Shown here: positions 1 to 5,863 of the stretch, piece after piece
Numbering within the stretch: position 1 is the first letter of the stretch
How the letters are laid out: each line of letters begins with the position of its first letter
From: an uncultured Oscillospiraceae bacterium
Lineage (GTDB): Bacteria; Bacillota; Clostridia; Oscillospirales; Ruminococcaceae
Assembly: GCA_958427155.1 (NCBI GenBank)
Contig: CAUABB010000066.1
Location: 1 to 7,572, forward strand
Direction: 5' to 3'
Length of the DNA stretch: 7,572 bases
The notes under the pieces: model-generated
Databases searched by the model: none
What the model was told of the DNA's origin: nothing
The model's input: only the letters and a program-made list of their open reading frames with translations
Program-made: the position numbers and the translations under genes

Positions 1-215
1 TAATCCCTCGTTTTTTTATTTCACGGAAGTAATTTATGTTTTATTGATTATAGTATTGCTATACATAATCTCTTATTTATTATAGATATATAGAACTAAA
101 AAATACAGACTTTAATTTTTATACCTGTTTTGTGACTGCGGTAAGATTATAACGTACTAAAGTTTAGATAAGATATTTAATCACGTAAAATTAAAGTGTT
201 AAAGGAAGGATAACA

Positions 216-370
216 ATGGAAAATTTTAACCATCTGTTATAGTTTCTATTATGACTTTAGGCATTGTTTCCATTTTTTCCTACTTCGGCGGTGAGTAGTT
301 TGAACAATCAAAGTTAGATTAACACAAGAAATACTCAGAAATTCAGCTACAACAGCGAAGACTACGTTGA
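216..370 (+). pseudogene. Decayed small single-pass membrane protein gene (remnant)
   Basis: A good ribosome binding site (AAAGGAAGGA, 201-210) precedes ATG 216, which opens MENFNHLL and stops at 240-242. From about 230 the next frame reads VIVSIMTLGIVSIFSYFGGE, a convincing hydrophobic membrane segment. It then continues in the same frame through TAG (296-298) as FEQSKLD and through TAA (320-322) as HKKYSEIQLQQRRLR, ending at TGA 368-370. One frameshift and two nonsense codons would repair it to a protein of about 50 residues: short N-terminus, one transmembrane helix, then a basic and polar helical tail. I do not recognise the family. That architecture is common among small membrane-active peptides and holin-like proteins, but I claim no function. 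An overlapping frame (345-404) reads SYNSEDYVEIFVEGVILIW and may be a further shifted part of the same or another relic. The reading rests on protein-like composition only. Confidence 0.42.
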
Positions 371-540
371 AATCTTTGTAGAGGGTGTGATTTTAATATG
401 GTAAAATAAAAAGCCTGGCGTTTTGTTTGAATCTTTTATATGTGAGAGTATCTGAAATCGGCCTCGGGTCAAGAAAAATTTAGGGGGAGTCAAAGATGTC
501 TAAATGCACGAATTTTTGCGCCAAATTTGTATAGTTTTTA
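371..540. other. AT-rich leader without an intact gene
   Basis: Little is recognisable between the upstream pseudogene and the candidate promoter. A short imperfect AT-flanked symmetry around 407-424 has only a one-base loop and cannot form a normal hairpin. No tRNA, rRNA, CRISPR or known riboswitch core could be recognised by eye. One short ORF with a strong ribosome binding site lies inside it and is listed separately. Confidence 0.5.
496..534 (+). CDS. Possible 12-residue peptide ORF (leader peptide or relic)
   Basis: ATG 496 is preceded by AGGGGGAG (482-489) at a spacing of 6 bases, as good a ribosome binding site as those of the real genes here. The ORF encodes only MSKCTNFCAKFV and then stops. 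The two cysteines are four residues apart. It lies upstream of the candidate promoter at 541-570, so it would not be on the same transcript unless transcription starts further upstream. It could be a leader peptide, the start of a decayed gene, or chance. No homology is recognised. Confidence 0.18.
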   Translation: MSKCTNFCAKFV

Positions 541-570
541 TTTTCATCATCTCATAGATCATGATATAAT
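541..570 (+). promoter_or_regulatory. Candidate sigma-A promoter for the oxidoreductase operon
   Basis: A perfect -10 hexamer TATAAT lies at 565-570. The best -35 is TTTTCA (541-546), 4 of 6 matches to TTGACA at an 18-base spacing, so the element is moderate and may need an activator. The 8-bp palindrome ATCATGAT (558-565) abuts the -10 and could be part of an operator, though it is too short to be convincing alone. Transcription would start near 577, leaving about 100 bases of 5' leader before ATG 679. Confidence 0.5.
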
Positions 571-663
571 AATTCAAAACCAGTTAAAGTGTTTCATTCT
601 AAAGTTATTACCAGAGAATTGTTGTTATCTTTTACCCGTCCACTCAACATTATTGCTTTATTT

Positions 664-670
664 AAGGAGG
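664..670 (+). promoter_or_regulatory. Ribosome binding site fixing the oxidoreductase start
   Basis: AAGGAGG, near-consensus, lies 8 bases before ATG 679. It settles the start against an in-frame upstream GTG (589), which has no ribosome binding site and would add 30 residues with no family resemblance before the FAD-binding motif. Confidence 0.85.
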
Positions 671-678
671 ATTCACCT

Positions 679-2061
679 ATGCAGTATTATCAGGAACCAT
701 CAAAACAAATACCAGTCCGTAATTTTGACGTAATTATTGCAGGCGGTGGAACCACAGGTGTTGTGGCAGCTCTCGCATCGGCACGAAATGGAGCTAAAAC
801 TGCATTAGTTGAGTCAAAAGGATATGTAGGTGGAACCGTTGTAGAAGGAGGCACCGCTCTGCACAGCTTCTATAACCTCTGGAAAGCCTTTCCAGGAGTA
901 AAAAAACGCCAGGTGGTCCGGGGCATTCCCCAGGAAATTATCGACCGTCTCTTAAAAAAAGGTGGTACAACAGGGCATCTGGAGATGTTGAAAGGATATG
1001 ATTATGATTCGGTCTGCACGGTCATTGATACTGAAATTTATAAGCTTGTCGCCTTTGAAATGTTAAAAGAAGCGGGTGTAAACGTCTTTGTCAATACAAT
1101 GTTGGTCGATGTGATTAAAGACGGAACTATTGTCCGCGGAATTTTAACAGAAAGCCGTTCCGGACGAGAGGCTTTTATGGCAAGCGCTTTTGTAGACTGT
1201 ACTGGATACGGAGATCTCTGCGCACACGCGGGTGCTGAATATACTGAGCCGAATGATCATCCCGTTGCGAACAGCATAGGCGTAGGCGGGGTAAATATTG
1301 AAAGCTACTACCATTTTCTTAACCAAAATGACGCTTTAACTCAGCTCAGTCGTGGAACACGAAGCGGAAAGGAAGAACAGATTATACGAATCGACGGAAG
1401 CCTGGCTAAGGCTTGCCCGGAATTTTATGAGGAAGCTTCCAAAATTGGAATGTCGGCCGTGATTACTTCCATGTATGACGATTTCTTTATGTTCCTTAAA
1501 TTAAATTATCGTACAGCTGTTAGCCCTACAGATCGGGACGAAGCGGCGGTTGCCGAACTTGAGTTGCGCAGGCGTCAGTTTGCAGCCGTACAGCTTCTTC
1601 AAGAATATATTCCAGGCTGTGAAAACGCTTTTATCGCCCGTAGCAGCCCTTCTATTTGCATTCGACGGGGACGGTGTATTTCCTGTGACTATGACATTAC
1701 TTTGGACGATATTCTAGAAGGGCGGCATTTTAAAGATGATGTCATGGCTTACGGATTCCATGACTGTGCTCCAAGGCTAAAAATCAGGGAAGGTGGCACC
1801 TATGGAGTCCCTTATCGCGCGTTACGAGTAAAAGGAATTGACAACTTGTTAGCTGCGGGGATGATGATTACATCTGAACATGACGCTCATATGTCCACTC
1901 GAAACACTGTCAGCTGTATGGCACAGGGGCAGGCAGCTGGTACAGCTGCTGCACTCTGCGCGAAACAAAACTGTTTTACCCGCGAACTTTCCACTTCGTT
2001 ATTACAGAAGGTACTCATACAAGATGGTGTTTACCTGGAAATTCATTCTTCTTCAGATTAA
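679..2061 (+). CDS. FAD-dependent oxidoreductase (FAD_oxidored family, PF12831)
   Basis: A 460-residue cytosolic flavoprotein with no signal peptide or membrane segment. The N-terminal Rossmann fold is clear: DVIIAGGGTTG (17-27) is the dinucleotide-binding glycine motif, followed by a helix and the acidic E45 that should hold the FAD ribose. DCTGYGDL (173-180) matches the second FAD contact ('DATGDADL' type). NLLAAG (389-394), then SEHDAHMSTRNT (399-410) and MAQGQAAGTAAAL (414-426), form the C-terminal FAD-domain block typical of the family. The family includes proteins often annotated as FAD-dependent oxidoreductase or 'xanthan lyase', and their substrates are mostly unknown. The gene lies 56 bases before a glycoside-hydrolase-like gene, so oxidation of a sugar or glycoside is a reasonable inference. 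An unusual cysteine cluster (C327, C333, C336) sits where relatives usually carry glycine or arginine. Family membership is confident; the substrate is not known. Confidence 0.93.
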   Translation: MQYYQEPSKQIPVRNFDVIIAGGGTTGVVAALASARNGAKTALVESKGYVGGTVVEGGTALHSFYNLWKAFPGVKKRQVVRGIPQEIIDRLLKKGGTTGHLEMLKGYDYDSVCTVIDTEIYKLVAFEMLKEAGVNVFVNTMLVDVIKDGTIVRGILTESRSGREAFMASAFVDCTGYGDLCAHAGAEYTEPNDHPVANSIGVGGVNIESYYHFLNQNDALTQLSRGTRSGKEEQIIRIDGSLAKACPEFYEEASKIGMSAVITSMYDDFFMFLKLNYRTAVSPTDRDEAAVAELELRRRQFAAVQLLQEYIPGCENAFIARSSPSICIRRGRCISCDYDITLDDILEGRHFKDDVMAYGFHDCAPRLKIREGGTYGVPYRALRVKGIDNLLAAGMMITSEHDAHMSTRNTVSCMAQGQAAGTAAALCAKQNCFTRELSTSLLQKVLIQDGVYLEIHSSSD

Positions 2062-2082
2062 AAAGCTACTTTTTAGCTTTTT
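2060..2082 (+). terminator. Weak hairpin after the oxidoreductase stop (possible attenuator)
   Basis: AAAAAGCTA (2060-2068) pairs perfectly over 9 bp with TAGCTTTTT (2074-2082) around a 5-base loop. It begins inside the TAA stop codon. The stem is A/T-rich with only two G-C pairs, and the U-tract is the stem's own 3' arm. It is therefore at most a partial terminator or a processing/stability element that could lower expression of the next gene relative to the first. Confidence 0.3.
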
Positions 2083-2117
2083 CTACGTTAAGGAAACTGA
2101 AAGGAGAGATCAATAAA

Positions 2118-4100
2118 ATGTGGTGGCAGGAAATACCATGGCGGATGATTCAGACCAATATGCGCCAAACGGATATGACTGATATTAATGCTGAACAGTT
2201 CGTAGAAGACCTTAAATCGTTTGAAGCGACTGTGGTATTGATCAATACAGCTGGAATTATCGCAAGTTACCAAACAGATTTGAAATATCATTTTCAAAGT
2301 GAATTTTTAAAGGGGGACAGTCTTCAGGAAATTGTAAAAAAGTGCCACGAAGCAGGTATCCATGTCATTGCAAGGACTGATTTTTCAAAGATCAGAAGGC
2401 CGATTTATGAGCAACACCCTGAATGGGCTTACCGTACTGCTGAGGGAAAAATTATTGATTATAATGGAGATGTACACGCTTGTATCAACGGTTTTTACCA
2501 GCAGGAATATCTGTTTGAGATCGTCCGAGAGTGTGTTGAACGGGTTGGAGTGGACGGATTGTTTTGCAATATGGGAGGATTCCAAACCAAGGACTACAGT
2601 TATAATTACTATGGAATTTGTCACTGCGAAAACTGCAAACGCCTTTTCCGTGAAAGATTTGGTTTGGAGTTGCCGCTAAAGGAAGATTGGAATGACCCTG
2701 TCTACCGGAAATATAAAATCTTTCAGCGAGAGGTCGTTGAACAGCACAACCAGCGCCTTTACCGTTACCTCAAAAAAATCAATCCAAATCTTGCAATGAA
2801 TGGGTTTGATATTGAACGGATGGAGTCCAACACCGAATACGGCCGCCCTTTGCCACATTGGCAATACAGCGCATCTTCCAATACCCGACTGATTCGTGGA
2901 ACCGGCGACACGGATAAGGTCCGTACCAATACCACTGTTGATTTTATCGGCTTTTTCTACCGGCAGGTAGCTGTCAGCCCCCAGCTTCAGGAACAGCGGC
3001 TATGGCAAAACATGGCAAATCTCGGGGGGCTGGATTACTATTTAATTGGTCGTCTTGATAACCATGAAGATCGTTCCGGTTACGAACGGGTGAAAAAAGT
3101 TTTCCGTTTTCATAAAGAACACGAAAAAGAGTTGAGAGGATTAAAATCTAGGGCGGAGGTTCTTCTTTTTAGAAACGCGTTGGCTGTCACGAAGGAAGAA
3201 GGTGGATGGATCCGTGCTTTAACAGAAAATCATATTTTATTTGATGAGCTCCAGGTTGAAAAGGGGGAGAATGCCTCTTTTGGAAAATATAAAACCATAA
3301 TTTTACCTGATATTCACTCCATGTCTCCGATACTTGCCCAAAAGCTTGACGATTTTGCGGAAAAAGGTGGAAACATTGTTTGTACCGGCGAGTCCGGGTT
3401 GTGGGATGATAAATTTGAATTTCACGCGATTCCTCTTTTAAATTCTCTGGGGATTGAGAAAGTCCGTTATATTTCAAACGACGCTCTGTCCGCGATGCTT
3501 CGGCTGAATCAAACTGACAAAAAAGTTTTTTGTCAGTTTACAGACACAGAACTGGTGGCGATTGGACAAAAATTTATTTTCGCAGATTTAAAGTCTGACT
3601 GCAATACCTGGATGAACTATATTCCACCCCATTGGATTGGGCCGCCAGAGCGGTGCTATTACACACAGATAACTGATATTCCGGGGGTTTCTAAATATAT
3701 CTACGGCAAAGGAGCGGGCATCATGATTCCTTGGCTTCCCGGTAGTTTTTTCTGGGATGGCGGTTATGAAAATCACATGATGTTTATGCAGGGGATTTTA
3801 TTCGGCCTTTGTGGATTATCTAACATTGCCCCAGAACTCACTCCGATGGTGGAAGTTACTGTCTCAGAAAGAAGTGACAACGTAGTAGTCCAGCTTGTAA
3901 ATAACAGCGGACATTTTGGAACGAGTTTTTACGACCCACTTCCTATTTATGGGGTTCAAGTACGGATTTCGTTTCAACATCGACCGCTCTCTATTAAAAG
4001 TCTGGCAATTCCCGAAAACGCTACTTGTCACTGGGAAAACGGAACTCTTACAGTGGAAATTTCTAAGCTTGGTACATATGAAGCTATTGTTATCCATTAA
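2118..4100 (+). CDS. GHL6-like glycoside hydrolase with beta-galactosidase-trimerization (GATase-like) domain
   Basis: A 660-residue protein with no signal peptide, so probably cytosolic. The ribosome binding site AAAGGAGAG (2099-2107) supports ATG 2118. Residues about 5-330 resemble a TIM-barrel hydrolase of the hypothetical glycosyl hydrolase 6 (GHL6) type: IHVIARTDFS (81-90), HPEWAYRTAEGK (100-111), VDGLFCNMGGF (145-155), then CHCENCKRLF (168-177), a CxCxxC knuckle found in this group next to the active-site strand. Residues about 345-430 fit a beta-galactosidase trimerization domain with a class-I-glutamine-amidotransferase-like fold (YKTIILPDIHSMS, 391-403; KGGNIVCTGESG, 417-428). The last 90 residues look like a beta-rich C-terminal domain. 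Where many barrel hydrolases have an acid after the DG-(I/L/V)-F-F strand, this protein has N151, so the catalytic residues cannot be assigned. The partner oxidoreductase lies just upstream. Fold is fairly certain; substrate and even hydrolytic activity are inferred. Confidence 0.88.
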   Translation: MWWQEIPWRMIQTNMRQTDMTDINAEQFVEDLKSFEATVVLINTAGIIASYQTDLKYHFQSEFLKGDSLQEIVKKCHEAGIHVIARTDFSKIRRPIYEQHPEWAYRTAEGKIIDYNGDVHACINGFYQQEYLFEIVRECVERVGVDGLFCNMGGFQTKDYSYNYYGICHCENCKRLFRERFGLELPLKEDWNDPVYRKYKIFQREVVEQHNQRLYRYLKKINPNLAMNGFDIERMESNTEYGRPLPHWQYSASSNTRLIRGTGDTDKVRTNTTVDFIGFFYRQVAVSPQLQEQRLWQNMANLGGLDYYLIGRLDNHEDRSGYERVKKVFRFHKEHEKELRGLKSRAEVLLFRNALAVTKEEGGWIRALTENHILFDELQVEKGENASFGKYKTIILPDIHSMSPILAQKLDDFAEKGGNIVCTGESGLWDDKFEFHAIPLLNSLGIEKVRYISNDALSAMLRLNQTDKKVFCQFTDTELVAIGQKFIFADLKSDCNTWMNYIPPHWIGPPERCYYTQITDIPGVSKYIYGKGAGIMIPWLPGSFFWDGGYENHMMFMQGILFGLCGLSNIAPELTPMVEVTVSERSDNVVVQLVNNSGHFGTSFYDPLPIYGVQVRISFQHRPLSIKSLAIPENATCHWENGTLTVEISKLGTYEAIVIH

Positions 4101-4155
4101 AAAATTTTGAAAAAATATTAAAGTGAAGTCAGGTCGATAGTCAGAAGGGAAAATT

Positions 4156-4674
4156 ATGGAAATAAAAGAAATTAAGTATCATTTGGAGAAAAAAGGTTTA
4201 TTGTGGGAAGGACATGCTTCCCGAGCTGTTGAGCTGTTTAAAAGTGGATACAACTGCGCCCAATCTGTTTTTGGGGCTTTTTGTGATGAAACTGGCCTTC
4301 CGTTTGAGACGGCGATGATCCTTTCCAGCGGTTTTGGGGGAGGAATGGGACGCCTGCGGGAAGTTTGCGGTGCTGTTACAGGGGGAATTATGGTACTGGG
4401 ATTATTATTCAGTTCTCCAGAAGTGCCTTCTCAGATGGAAAAATCCAAAGTTTACGAACGGACACAACGTTTGGCAAAAACTTTTGAAAAAGAGTTTGAT
4501 TCCTATCTCTGCCGTGACCTGTTAGGTCTGGATCTTAAAAACGATTCTCCAATCCCTGAAGATAGAACGCCTGAATATTACAGCAAGCGTCCCTGCCCCC
4601 TTTACATTGCTTTTGGCGCCGCGCTTCTTGAACGGATGATTAAAGAAGAACGCGGACAAATAGACAGGAAGTGA
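4156..4674 (+). CDS. C_GCAxxG_C_C family redox protein
   Basis: A 172-residue soluble protein of the C_GCAxxG_C_C family (PF09719/TIGR01909), of about the usual length. Diagnostic blocks appear in order: GYNCAQSV (31-38, C34), SSGFGGGMGR (57-66), VCGAVTGGIMVLGL (70-83, C71), CRDLLG (119-124, C119) and a final C147 in RPCPLY. These four cysteines are the conserved set on which the family is named and predicted to be redox- or metal-active; a fifth, C43, lies nearby. No reaction is established for the family to my knowledge. The ribosome binding site AGAAGGGA (4143-4150) supports ATG 4156. No clear promoter or terminator is seen in the 55-base gap from the hydrolase gene, so it is probably read through from upstream. 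Only 4 bases separate it from the metal transporter, implying translational coupling and a shared role in metal or redox handling. Confidence 0.93.
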   Translation: MEIKEIKYHLEKKGLLWEGHASRAVELFKSGYNCAQSVFGAFCDETGLPFETAMILSSGFGGGMGRLREVCGAVTGGIMVLGLLFSSPEVPSQMEKSKVYERTQRLAKTFEKEFDSYLCRDLLGLDLKNDSPIPEDRTPEYYSKRPCPLYIAFGAALLERMIKEERGQIDRK

Positions 4675-4678
4675 AATA

Positions 4679-5470
4679 ATGTTTGAAGAAGCCGCATTGC
4701 GTGCGTTAATTCTTTCTACCCTTGCAGGTCTTTCTACAATGATTGGCGCACTGGTTATTGTTTTAATTACGAAAAAAGATGAAAAAAAGAATACTAAATT
4801 GGTTACAGTCTCCTTAGGATTTGCCGCAGGAGTTATGATCAGTGTTTCTTTGACTGATTTATTTCCAATTTCACACAGTTCTCTGACGGGATTTTATGGT
4901 GACACACTAGGTGTCATACTTTCCGTGATTTTCCTAATTGCAGGAATGTTTCTCGCCGCTGTCATTGATCGTTTTGTGCCTCATCAAGATTACGATGAAA
5001 AAGTTGGGGAATCTCCTCATAAAAACCTTTTCAGAGTGGGAGTCGTTTCAATGTTGGCGATTGGGCTTCATAATTTTCCTGAAGGAATTGCCACTTTTAT
5101 GGCCGGGTATGAAAATACCACTCTTGGTATTTCAATTGCAGTTGCAATTGCTTTTCACAATATTCCGGAGGGAATTGCAGTTGCAATGCCGATTTATTTT
5201 GGAAGCGGAAGCAGAAAAAAAGCGTTCGGCTATACATTCCTTTCAGGAGTGGCAGAACCTGCCGGTGCTTTGTTAGCTTTTTTGGCGTTACGCCCCATTA
5301 TGGGAGAGGTTGTGCTTGGAGCAGTCTTTTCAGTGGTGGCTGGGATTATGATTTATATTTCAGTTGAGGAACTTATCCCTTCTTCACGCCAATATGGACA
5401 CGACCGGATGGCGCTGATTGCTACCTTGTCCGGAATTGCGATTATGCCGCTCACTGCGATAATATCGTAA
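4679..5470 (+). CDS. zupT: ZIP-family divalent metal transporter (ZupT type)
   Basis: A 263-residue integral membrane protein of the ZIP family (PF02535), close to the length of E. coli ZupT. It should import Zn2+ and perhaps Fe2+, Mn2+ or Co2+ across the cytoplasmic membrane. Eight hydrophobic segments can be placed at about 7-31, 42-63, 75-97, 118-142, 148-172, 183-204, 208-230 and 242-262. The two metal-site motifs are intact: GLHNFPEG (129-136) in helix 4 and FHNIPEG (159-165) in helix 5, giving H131, E135, H160 and E164 as ligands. E193 (VAEPAG) and E230/E231 add the usual acids. The loop at 98-117 between helices 3 and 4 has two histidines and several acids, fitting the variable metal-binding loop. 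ATG 4679 follows the redox gene by 4 bases, with AGGAAG (4666-4671) overlapping that gene's end. A strong terminator follows directly, marking the operon end. Confidence 0.95.
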   Translation: MFEEAALRALILSTLAGLSTMIGALVIVLITKKDEKKNTKLVTVSLGFAAGVMISVSLTDLFPISHSSLTGFYGDTLGVILSVIFLIAGMFLAAVIDRFVPHQDYDEKVGESPHKNLFRVGVVSMLAIGLHNFPEGIATFMAGYENTTLGISIAVAIAFHNIPEGIAVAMPIYFGSGSRKKAFGYTFLSGVAEPAGALLAFLALRPIMGEVVLGAVFSVVAGIMIYISVEELIPSSRQYGHDRMALIATLSGIAIMPLTAIIS

Positions 5471-5480
5471 TAAAAAGTAT

Positions 5481-5522
5481 AAGGGAGGCACTTCTTAAAG
5501 AAGTTGCCTCCCTTGGTTTTTT
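5481..5522 (+). terminator. Strong Rho-independent terminator after zupT
   Basis: AAGGGAGGCA (5481-5490) pairs perfectly with TGCCTCCCTT (5505-5514). The upper stem continues past a one-base bulge with four or five more pairs and a small loop. After GG comes a run of six T (5517-5522). It lies 10 bases after the zupT stop and ends the operon. The symmetric stem could also work, less well, for minus-strand transcripts, since T-rich sequence follows on that side too. Confidence 0.92.
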
Positions 5523-5547
5523 ATAATTTTCCGAAATAATTAAATCG

Positions 5548-5571
5548 GAAATCTTTGAGATTTCGTTTTTT
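5548..5571 (+). terminator. Second, tandem terminator-like hairpin
   Basis: GAAATCT (5548-5554) and AGATTTC (5558-5564) form a 7-bp stem with a 3-base loop, followed by G and six T (5566-5571). The stem is A/T-rich and weaker than the one before it. It may be a backup terminator for zupT, or a relic of a lost upstream gene. Confidence 0.5.
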
Positions 5572-5594
5572 GTGCTACACAGAGGTGTAAATCA

Positions 5595-5744
5595 TCAATC
5601 AGCGCCTTTTTCTGCGCCGCAGACAAGACGGTAATAGTACGCCGCAACATTTATAATCCAGTAATTTTCAGTCTGCTTCCCATGCACGAACAAATAGTTT
5701 TCACGGTCTGGAGAAGTGACGACGTGATAGCGGGAGTATCCAAG
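5595..5744 (-). pseudogene. Minus-strand gene fragment (C-terminal 49 codons, unrecognised)
   Basis: Reading the complement from 5744 down to a TGA at 5597-5595 gives 49 open codons whose product looks like real protein. It contains YSRYHVVTSPDRENYLF, then HGKQTENYWIINVAAYYYRL, and ends VCGAEKGAD. The fragment is preceded in frame by a TAA (complement of 5745-5747). It has no ATG, no ribosome binding site and no promoter, so it looks like the surviving tail of a larger gene whose 5' part was deleted or frameshifted. I do not recognise the family. An intact 49-residue gene starting at an internal TTG or GTG is less likely. Chance cannot be excluded, but codon choice and residue mix are much more protein-like than the other frames of this interval. 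Confidence 0.35.
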
Positions 5745-5777
5745 TTATCTGTAGATAAAAAACAATTTTTTCTGTCG

Positions 5778-5806
5778 CCGTTGTTTTCAACGGATTTTTT
5801 ATTTTT
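5778..5806 (+). terminator. Terminator hairpin insulating the SOS promoter
   Basis: CCGTTG (5778-5783) pairs perfectly with CAACGG (5788-5793) around a TTTT loop. It is followed by A, six T (5795-5800), A and six more T (5802-5807). This is a good intrinsic terminator for + strand transcripts. No + strand gene is visible between it and the zupT terminator, so it either protects the downstream promoter from read-through or ended a gene now lost. Its T-tract runs to within two bases of the -35 and may double as an A/T-rich UP-like element. Confidence 0.7.
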
Positions 5807-5808
5807 TC

Positions 5809-5838
5809 TTGACAAGAACATATGTTCTTTATTATACT
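5809..5838 (+). promoter_or_regulatory. Sigma-A promoter of the radical SAM/DUF4130 operon
   Basis: A perfect -35 TTGACA (5809-5814) and -10 TATACT (5833-5838, 5 of 6) are spaced 18 bases apart; shifting the -10 to TTATAC gives 17. T-rich sequence lies just upstream. The predicted start is near 5845, leaving a very short leader before the start codon. The whole spacer is occupied by the LexA box listed separately. Confidence 0.85.
5814..5829. promoter_or_regulatory. LexA/SOS operator (Gram-positive 'Cheo' box)
   Basis: AAGAACATATGTTCTT is a perfect 16-bp palindrome whose core GAAC-ATAT-GTTC (5816-5827) fits the established Firmicute LexA consensus, GAAC-N4-GTTC. It lies exactly in the spacer between the -35 and -10, the usual position for LexA repression by blocking RNA polymerase. 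The operon should be silent until RecA-stimulated LexA cleavage after DNA damage. LexA itself is not encoded in this window. Confidence 0.88.
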
Positions 5839-5846
5839 AAAAAAAG

Positions 5847-5855
5847 AAAAGGGGG
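5847..5855 (+). promoter_or_regulatory. Ribosome binding site deciding the radical SAM start
   Basis: AAAAGGGGG ends at 5855, which is 8 bases before GTG 5864, 2 before ATG 5858 and 14 before ATG 5870. Only GTG 5864 has normal spacing, and it begins VDMFEKL, matching the M-D-x-x-E-K-L start I recall for the family. ATG 5858 remains possible. Confidence 0.6.
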
Positions 5856-5863
5856 AAATGACA

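Noticed and set aside
407..424. Hairpin-like symmetry AAAAAGCC-T-GGCGTTTT
   Set aside because: The loop would be a single base and the outer arms mismatch, so it is not a credible terminator.
191..593. Ten-base direct repeat TTAAAGTGTT at 191-200 and 584-593
   Set aside because: It is short and AT-rich, with no matching flanks or mobile-element features; chance is likely in this composition.
589..678. N-terminal extension of the FAD oxidoreductase from an in-frame GTG
   Set aside because: It has no ribosome binding site and adds 30 residues without family resemblance; AAGGAGG 8 bases before ATG 679 is decisive.
3187..3477. 96-codon minus-strand open frame inside the hydrolase gene
   Set aside because: Antisense shadow of a well-supported coding region, with non-protein-like composition.
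4101..4155. Possible separate promoter before the C_GCAxxG_C_C gene
   Set aside because: TTGAAA and TATTAA-like hexamers exist but not at a workable spacing; read-through from upstream is simpler.
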